Source: Haloplanus vescus (GTDB lineage: Archaea; Halobacteriota; Halobacteria; Halobacteriales; Haloferacaceae). From it: 64,000 nucleotides of DNA. This document shows positions 59,119 to 64,000 of this stretch, piece after piece; within the stretch, counting starts at the first letter, position 1; each line of letters begins with the position of its first letter. The notes below the pieces were generated by a model. It had not been told where the DNA came from, made no database searches, and worked only from the letters and a program-made list of their open reading frames with translations. The DNA lies in contig NZ_FNQT01000003.1 of the NCBI RefSeq assembly GCF_900107665.1, positions 186,001-250,000 of the forward strand. Direction: 5' to 3'. The position numbers were made by a program, and so were the translations under genes.

Positions 59119-60284
59119 CGCAGCACCTCGATGGCGGTGAACGCACCGTAGCTGAGCACGAGCGCCAAGACGAGCGACCCAATCCACGCCAGCACGGTGT
59201 AGACCATCTTCCGTCGGCTGACGCCACCGCCACCGGCCGCGTAGCCCGACCCGATAATCGTCGAGACGACGATTTCGTTGAAGGAGACGGGGATGCCGAA
59301 GGCGACGGCGACTTGTGCGATGGCGAACGCCGGGATGAGCGCCGCAATCGACCGCCGCGGGCCGAGCGAGGAGTAGTCCTGTGCGAGCGCTTTAATCATC
59401 CGCGGCGCTCCGGTCCACGAACCCAGCAGGAGGCCGAACCCGCCCCCGGCGAGCACCGCCGGCAGCGGAACCGCCACCTCGTCGAGCAGGGGGACGAGCG
59501 GGCCGATAGCCAACCCCACCTGACTCCCGCCGGCGGAGAACGCGACGAGACCCCCCAGCGAGAGGAGAAACCGGCGCTGGGTGGCTTCGGGATGCGTGGT
59601 CAGTCCGCGGAAGAGAAGCGCCGTCACGACGAGGGCACAGGCGAACGCGACGGGGAGAGCTCCCACCGACAGCGCCGCGCCGATGGCGGCCGAAATCGAC
59701 GCCGCCTCGCCGGCCGGCCCGAGCAACGCGAACTCGATAGTGGCGACGAGGGCGCCGACGAGTCCGCCGAGTAACGAGATGGCGTACCGTTCGGAGACGG
59801 CGGGCGACCGGAGGAGGCGCGCGGTGCCGTACGCGATGCCGCCGCCGACGAACGGCGCGAGCACCCACAGCGTCGTAATCTGTCGGTACTTCGCCCACGC
59901 GGGGTCGCCGCCGAGGGCGAGGCCCACGCCGACGACGGCGCCGGTGACGGTGAACGCCGTCGCGATGGGATAGCCGGTGAACACGCCGATGGCGACGAGG
60001 ATGGCGGCGGTGAGAAGACCGACGATGGCCGCTGTCGCCGTCAGCGACACGCCGCCGATCAACTCCGTCCCGACCGCTTCGGTGACGTTCGCCCCCTGTA
60101 GGACGGCGCCGGTGAACCCGAGGAGACCGACGATAAACCCCGCGCGCATGACGGAGATTGCGTTCGCGCCCACGGCGGCGGCGAAGGGCGTCGACCCGGA
60201 CGACCCGGCGCCGATGGCCCACGCCATGAAGAGACTCGCGAGTGCGGCGACGACGAACGTCAACAGAGTTCCGGTTGCAACCAT
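59115..60284 (-). CDS. Second PiT-family phosphate permease
   Basis: A 389-residue PiT/PHO-4 permease with about ten helices, paralogous to the gene at 10007. The signatures are AWAIGAGSSGSTPFAAAVGANAI in the first half, where the usual G-A-N is G-A-G, and PVSFNEIVVSTIIGSGYAAG in the second. The changed first motif may alter affinity. It is convergent with the CNNM gene. Confidence 0.88.
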   Translation of the reverse strand: MVATGTLLTFVVAALASLFMAWAIGAGSSGSTPFAAAVGANAISVMRAGFIVGLLGFTGAVLQGANVTEAVGTELIGGVSLTATAAIVGLLTAAILVAIGVFTGYPIATAFTVTGAVVGVGLALGGDPAWAKYRQITTLWVLAPFVGGGIAYGTARLLRSPAVSERYAISLLGGLVGALVATIEFALLGPAGEAASISAAIGAALSVGALPVAFACALVVTALLFRGLTTHPEATQRRFLLSLGGLVAFSAGGSQVGLAIGPLVPLLDEVAVPLPAVLAGGGFGLLLGSWTGAPRMIKALAQDYSSLGPRRSIAALIPAFAIAQVAVAFGIPVSFNEIVVSTIIGSGYAAGGGGVSRRKMVYTVLAWIGSLVLALVLSYGAFTAIEVLR

Positions 60285-60332
60285 CGAGTGTGCGTTCCTG
60301 TGTGAGGGGGGTACTAAGCCGTGTCGGGGGAG

Positions 60333-60485
60333 TCAGCGGTAGCCGTCGTCGAACCCCTCTCGGAGCGAGAGCAGGGTCCGTCGGATGAGCAGGTAGCCGC
60401 CGAAGACGAGCAACAGCATCAGCACCACCAGTCCGATGAAGACGGGGTCGTCGAAGAGCGAACCCTGGAGCAGCGGTGCCTGCAT
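60333..60485 (-). CDS. 50-residue single-helix membrane protein
   Basis: Minus-strand ATG (60483-60485) to TGA (60333-60335): MQAPLLQGSLFDDP, then one hydrophobic helix VFIGLVVLMLLLVFGGYLLI, then a basic-to-acidic tail RRTLLSLREGFDDGYR. Positive charges after the helix suggest N-out/C-in topology. Too short for standard gene tracks but with typical haloarchaeal codon use. Function unknown. Confidence 0.6.
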   Translation of the reverse strand: MQAPLLQGSLFDDPVFIGLVVLMLLLVFGGYLLIRRTLLSLREGFDDGYR

Positions 60486-60620
60486 GAGAGAGACGTGTTC
60501 CGGCCCCCACAAAGCCGTTTCGCCACCGGACGGTCTCCGAAACTACAACGCCGTTTTGAGTTTACGCTGCCCCTATTATACCGACGGCCGTACGTCGAAG
60601 TGCGTGGTCCCCCCGACCTC

Positions 60621-60695
60621 GCTTCGGCCCTCTCCCCCTCCCTTCGGCCCTCTCCCCCTCGCTTCGGCCCTCCCTCCCCCCCTTCGGTCCTCCCC
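60621..60695 (-). repeat. 20-base pyrimidine-rich tandem repeat
   Basis: GCTTCGGCCCTCTCCCCCTC and variants at 60621-60640, 60641-60660, 60661-60680, with a partial copy to 60695. One strand is almost pure C/T outside the TTCGG core. It lies immediately downstream of the metallophosphoesterase gene (its stop is at 60703). TTCGG could form tetraloop-like turns in RNA. Confidence 0.75.
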
Positions 60696-60702
60696 TTTTC
60701 GC

Positions 60703-61257
60703 TCAGTCCTCGCCCGGCACTCGAATCTCTCCGAGTCGCTCGCCCTCCGGCGAGCGGAGCGTCCCGACGAGGGCGGCGTCGTCCGCGCGCAGGTCCGCGG
60801 GGACGTCGTCGTGGCCCGGCGCCCACAGTTCGGCGTGGGCGGCGCGATGCCCCCGTGGCTCGGCGTGGCTCCCCGGATTGAGAAGCGTCGGGCCGTTCGC
60901 GGGCGTGTCGACCGTCGGCCGGTGCGTGTGACCGGTGACGACGAGTGACGCCCCTCGCTGGCGGCCGAACAGCGAGAGCGCCGTCGTCCCGCCGGGTTCG
61001 GTGTGGGTCATCGCTATCTGGACGCCGGCGTAGGTGGTCGTCGCCGCGGATGGGAGACGCTCCTGCACCGCGGCGGTGTCGGCGTTGCCGTGGACGGCGA
61101 CCAGTCGCTCCGCTCGGTCGCGGAACTCGTCGAGCACCGCGCCCGTCGTGAAGTCGCCGGCGTGGAGAACGAGGTCAGCGGCTTCGACGGCCTCGCGCGT
61201 GCGTCCGGTGAGTTCCGCGCTGTCGCTGCCGTGCGTGTCGGCGCAGACGGTGAGCAT
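60703..61257 (-). CDS. YfcE/MJ0936-type metallophosphoesterase
   Basis: A 184-residue calcineurin-fold phosphoesterase with all five metal motifs: CADTHGSDSAEL (D-x-H), VLHAGDFTTG (GD), VAVHGNADT (G-N-x-D), IAMTHTEPGG (His) and VVTGHTHRPT (G-H-T-H). Family members are phosphodiesterases or 2',3'-cNMP hydrolases. The ATG at 61255-61257 gives MLTVCADTHG directly before the first motif. A longer open frame upstream overlaps the CDF gene and is rejected. Confidence 0.92.
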   Translation of the reverse strand: MLTVCADTHGSDSAELTGRTREAVEAADLVLHAGDFTTGAVLDEFRDRAERLVAVHGNADTAAVQERLPSAATTTYAGVQIAMTHTEPGGTTALSLFGRQRGASLVVTGHTHRPTVDTPANGPTLLNPGSHAEPRGHRAAHAELWAPGHDDVPADLRADDAALVGTLRSPEGERLGEIRVPGED

Positions 61258-61339
61258 GTGGGTCCGTGACCGGCCACGACCAACTCGGTTACGGTCAGCA
61301 GGCGGAAGCTTGAATCGGGGGCCGTTCGAGGGATGTCCC

Positions 61340-62281
61340 ATGGCTGGCAGTAAGTCGGTCGTTCTGGCCGCACTCATCGCGAACGGCGCTATCGCCGTCC
61401 TGAAATTTGGCGCCTTCCTGCTCACCGGAAGCCCCTCCATGCTCTCGGAGACGTACCACTCTATCTCCGATACGGGCAATCAGGTGTTCTTGCTCGTCGG
61501 CATCCGATACAGCGGGAAGTCGCCGAATCGCGAACACCCCTTCGGCTACGGCAAGGCACAGTTCTTCTACAGCTTCCTCGTCTCCGTCCTCCTGTTCGGC
61601 ATCGCGGGCTGGGAGAGTCTGAAACACGGCTACGACGCCATCCTCCACGGGCACTCCGCCGCCCCGGGGATGGTGACGTTTGCGGGCTACACCTTCGACG
61701 CCGTCTACGTCAGCGTGGCCGTCTTGCTCGGCGCCATCGCCTTCGAGAGCTACGCGTTCGTGAAGGCGCACGCCGAACTCCGGCGGCAGATGAACGAGTA
61801 CGGCTGGTCGGGGCTGGTCGAAGCCTTCCGAACCACCAGCGACGTGACGACCCTCACCGCCTTCACCGAGGACGCCATCGCCCTCGGGGGTGCCGTCGTC
61901 GCCCTCGTCGGTATCGTCCTCACGCGCGTGACCGGGAACCACATCTACGACGCCGTCTCCGCGGCGGTCATCGGCGTCCTCCTCATGTTCTTCGCGCTCG
62001 CGCTGGCGTGGGAGAACAAGCGCCTCCTCCTCGGCGAGAGCGTACCCGCTGGCCGCGAAGCCGAGTTCGAGTCCATCATCGCCGACCACCCCGGCGTCGA
62101 ACACGTCGACCGCTTCCGGACGATGTTCGTCGGCCCGACCGACATCCTCGTCACCGCCGACGTGAGCTTCGCCGCCGACCTCGACACCGGGGGCATCGAC
62201 GACGACATCGCGCGCATCGACGAGAAACTCCGCGCCCACGACGAACGCGTGTCGTTCGTCTACATCGAACCGGAACTCTGA
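61340..62281 (+). CDS. Cation diffusion facilitator (CDF) transporter
   Basis: A 313-residue CDF efflux protein with about six helices and a C-terminal cytoplasmic ferredoxin-like domain (about 235-313, VPAGREAEFESIIADHPGVE). Metal-site helices: SPSMLSETYHSISDTGNQVF (His-x3-Asp) and DVTTLTAFTEDAIALGGAVV, where the second motif has Glu-Asp in place of the usual His-x3-Asp. Such changes alter metal choice, so Zn, Co, Mn or Fe cannot be set. The ATG at 61340 is the one just before the first helix. Confidence 0.9.
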   Translation: MAGSKSVVLAALIANGAIAVLKFGAFLLTGSPSMLSETYHSISDTGNQVFLLVGIRYSGKSPNREHPFGYGKAQFFYSFLVSVLLFGIAGWESLKHGYDAILHGHSAAPGMVTFAGYTFDAVYVSVAVLLGAIAFESYAFVKAHAELRRQMNEYGWSGLVEAFRTTSDVTTLTAFTEDAIALGGAVVALVGIVLTRVTGNHIYDAVSAAVIGVLLMFFALALAWENKRLLLGESVPAGREAEFESIIADHPGVEHVDRFRTMFVGPTDILVTADVSFAADLDTGGIDDDIARIDEKLRAHDERVSFVYIEPEL

Positions 62282-62333
62282 ACGGCAAGTTCCACTCCGA
62301 AAGGCTTTGCCGCCCGCGCCGGAAGGCGGTCAC

Positions 62334-63419
62334 ATGGACCCGCGCATTCGCACGCACGCAGAGACCATCGTCGACCACTCGACGCGAATCGAGGCCGGCG
62401 ACAACGTCGTCGTCACCATGCCGGCGGAGGCGGAGGACCTCGCCGTCGCGCTCCACGAAGCGCTCGGCGAGCGGGGCGCCAACCCCGTCTTCATGAACAA
62501 CTCCGAGCGCGCCGCGCGGGCGTATCTCCGCGCGAGCGACGCGGACGATTTCGAGACGCCGAGTCACCAGCTTGCCCTCTTCGAGGAAGCGGACGCGTTC
62601 GTCATCGCCCGCGGCGGCGCGAACGTCTCCGAGCAGAGCGACGTGTCCCCGGACACCAACGCCGCCTACCGCCGGGCGATGCGGCCCGTCCTCGACGAGC
62701 GACTGGAGAAGCGGTGGTGTCTCACGCAGTACCCCTCGTCCGGCCACGCCCAACTCGCCGGGATGAGCACCGAGGCCTACGAGGAGTTCGTCTGGGACGC
62801 TGTCACCCTCGACTGGGACGCCCAGCGTGAGCATCAGGCCCAGATGGTCGACATCCTCGACGGCGCCGACGAGGTGCGCATCAAGAGTGGCGACGAGACG
62901 GACATCACCATGTCCGTCGCGGGCAACCCGACGCTCAACGACTACGGCGAACACAACCTGCCCGGCGGCGAGGTGTTCACCGCGCCGGTCAAGGAGTCCG
63001 TCGAGGGGTACGTCCACTTCGACCTGCCGCTCTACCGGAAGGGCAAGGAAATCGAGGACGCACGGCTCCGCTTCGAAGACGGCAAGGTCGTCGGTCACAG
63101 CGCCGAGCGCAACGAGGACGTGCTCACCGGAATTTTGGAGACTGACGAGGGCGCCCGCTACCTCGGCGAACTCGGCATCGGGATGAACCGCTCTATCGAC
63201 CAGTTCACGTACAACATGCTGTTCGACGAGAAGATGGGCGACACCGTCCACATGGCGGTCGGGAACGCCTACGCCGACACCGTCGGTGAGGGGAACGAGC
63301 GCAACGAGAGCGCCGAACACGTCGACATGATCGTCGACATGTCCGAGGAGTCGGTCATCGAAGTCGACGGTGAAGTCGTCCAGCGCGACGGCACCTTCGT
63401 GTTCGAAGACGGGTTCTAG
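62334..63419 (+). CDS. M29 family aminopeptidase
   Basis: Metal-dependent aminopeptidase (thermophilic AmpT/AmpS type), 361 residues. The C-terminal metal region is visible: NLPGGEVFTAPVKESVEGYV (Glu), a conserved Tyr-x-x-G near GIGMNRSIDQF, GDTVHMAVGNAYADT (His), and ESAEHVDMIVDM (His, Asp). It starts MDPRIRTHAETIVDHST, the family start. The gene end is duplicated 85 bases downstream (see findings). A double T-run follows the stop. Confidence 0.9.
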   Translation: MDPRIRTHAETIVDHSTRIEAGDNVVVTMPAEAEDLAVALHEALGERGANPVFMNNSERAARAYLRASDADDFETPSHQLALFEEADAFVIARGGANVSEQSDVSPDTNAAYRRAMRPVLDERLEKRWCLTQYPSSGHAQLAGMSTEAYEEFVWDAVTLDWDAQREHQAQMVDILDGADEVRIKSGDETDITMSVAGNPTLNDYGEHNLPGGEVFTAPVKESVEGYVHFDLPLYRKGKEIEDARLRFEDGKVVGHSAERNEDVLTGILETDEGARYLGELGIGMNRSIDQFTYNMLFDEKMGDTVHMAVGNAYADTVGEGNERNESAEHVDMIVDMSEESVIEVDGEVVQRDGTFVFEDGF

Positions 63420-63420
63420 G

Positions 63421-63440
63421 GTTTTTGGTCCAGTTTTTTG
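63421..63440 (+). terminator. Oligo-T terminator of the aminopeptidase gene
   Basis: GTTTTTGGTCCAGTTTTTTG carries two T-runs (5 and 6) immediately after the stop codon, as expected for an archaeal intrinsic terminator. Confidence 0.6.
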
Positions 63441-63477
63441 CCGCGAGCGTAGCAATGCGGGAAAAAGTGGGACGTGG

Positions 63478-63504
63478 ACCTTCGTGTTCGAGGACGGGTT
63501 CTAG
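63478..63504 (+). repeat. Duplicate of the aminopeptidase 3' end
   Basis: 27 bases differing at one position from the last 27 bases of the M29 gene (63393-63419), including the stop codon. It is orphaned behind the T-runs, with no reading frame leading into it. Confidence 0.75.
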
Positions 63505-63562
63505 CGTCGCCACTCGGCAGTCGTTGAATAGCTCGCCCCGGGTGCTCGCGGGGCGACGGTAG

Positions 63563-64000
63563 TTACTCCTCTTCGTCGACGTCGAGGTTGAACTGCTTGT
63601 TCTCGACGGCGGCGTTGAGGACGACGCTCGTGTTGGACTCGCGGATGTCGGCGTCGGTCAGCAGCGTCTTGATCTGCTGGTTCATGCCGTCGGTATCGAG
63701 GAACTTGCCGATGGCGATGACGTCGTAGTCGCCCGTGACCTCGTAGACACTAATCATCTGTTTCTGCTCGCGCAGGCTCTCGGTGACCGAGGGCAGGGCA
63801 CTCCCCTCCACCTTCAACTGGAGGATGGCCGTCACGTCGTAGCCGAGGGCGTCGTAGTTGACACGCGGCGTGTACCCTTCGATGACGCCCTCGTCCTCCA
63901 GGTCACGGAGGTGATTCGAGACGGTGGTGACGGACACGTCGAGTTCTTCGGCCAGGCTTCGAAGGCTCGCTCGACCGTCGCCGAGGAGTGCGTTAATCAG
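63563..64000 (-). CDS. Lrp/AsnC family regulator, 5' end outside window
   Basis: Feast/famine regulator. The frame is open to base 64000 and 145 residues are visible. An N-terminal winged HTH ([20 protein letters not shown], then [20 protein letters not shown]) is followed by the RAM ligand domain ([55 protein letters not shown]). The start codon lies upstream of the window (minus strand), so only a few residues are missing. Haloarchaeal relatives regulate glutamine synthetase or peptide use, but the target here is unknown. Confidence 0.92.
   Translation of the reverse strand: MINALLGDGRASLRSLAEELDVSVTTVSNHLRDLEDEGVIEGYTPRVNYDALGYDVTAILQLKVEGSALPSVTESLREQKQMISVYEVTGDYDVIAIGKFLDTDGMNQQIKTLLTDADIRESNTSVVLNAAVENKQFNLDVDEEE

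Noticed and set aside
1-64000. CRISPR array or intact insertion sequence
   Set aside because: No regularly spaced repeats, no transposase and no terminal inverted repeats with a gene between were found; the Cas4-like gene stands alone.

Overview
This GC-rich window is a piece of a haloarchaeal chromosome (class Halobacteria). The proteins are very acidic (Asp/Glu-rich, few Lys). The information-processing genes are archaeal: MCM helicase, TFB, RFC small subunit, a multi-OB RPA, a doublet histone, archaeal AlaS, class I CCA transferase, Trm1, and a tRNA with a bulge-helix-bulge intron. Many genes have a BRE/TATA-like box about 27-32 bases before the start codon, as expected for leaderless transcripts. 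I cannot name the genus from sequence alone.

Layout. 1-9.9 kb: end of a dihydrolipoamide dehydrogenase, a 2Fe-2S ferredoxin, a prepilin peptidase, hisI, a coiled-coil protein, phosphoglucosamine mutase, hisA, hisB, small regulators, an IMPACT-family protein and upp. 10-21.3 kb: a PiT phosphate permease, rfc small subunit, alaS, a hydrolase, a glutamine amidotransferase, a beta-propeller-like protein, prs, a HIT protein, a MinD-like protein with a ruined P-loop, and Bcp peroxiredoxin. 21.3-28.5 kb: a TFB facing a seven-gene minus-strand operon that links the MCM helicase to four unnamed proteins and a ParA/MinD ATPase. 28.5-32.1 kb: aldehyde dehydrogenase and a bioY-bioM-bioN biotin ECF operon behind a BirA-box-like operator. 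32.1-44.6 kb: an MFS carrier, cupin, GT2 glycosyltransferase, trm1, ABC exporter, hybrid histidine kinase, creatininase-family enzyme, MptD, an NAD-dependent epimerase, microproteins and a DUF309 protein. 44.8-50.1 kb: tRNA-Arg, a Tat lipoprotein, the rpa-histone-deacetylase cluster, CCA transferase and tRNA-Asn. 50.2-64 kb: an NMT1-type ABC importer with a double permease, GtrA and sulfatase, an intron-bearing tRNA(CAU), a Cas4-like protein, YrdC/redoxin/glutaredoxin, CNNM, a second PiT permease, CDF, an M29 aminopeptidase and an Lrp regulator.

The most interesting structure that is not a gene is a palindromic repeat of about 80-86 bases. It occurs three times (about 15.55, 34.2 and 43.9 kb), each time in the same orientation relative to a neighbouring gene, with one terminus overlapping that gene's TGA stop codon. 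Second is the MCM-ParA operon, which suggests an undescribed replication or segregation module. Third is a textbook-like biotin operator in an archaeal promoter. The flanks of tRNA-Arg and tRNA(CAU) are unusually rich in perfect hairpins and in short repeats of tRNA 3' sequence. No rRNA, CRISPR array or intact insertion sequence was seen.
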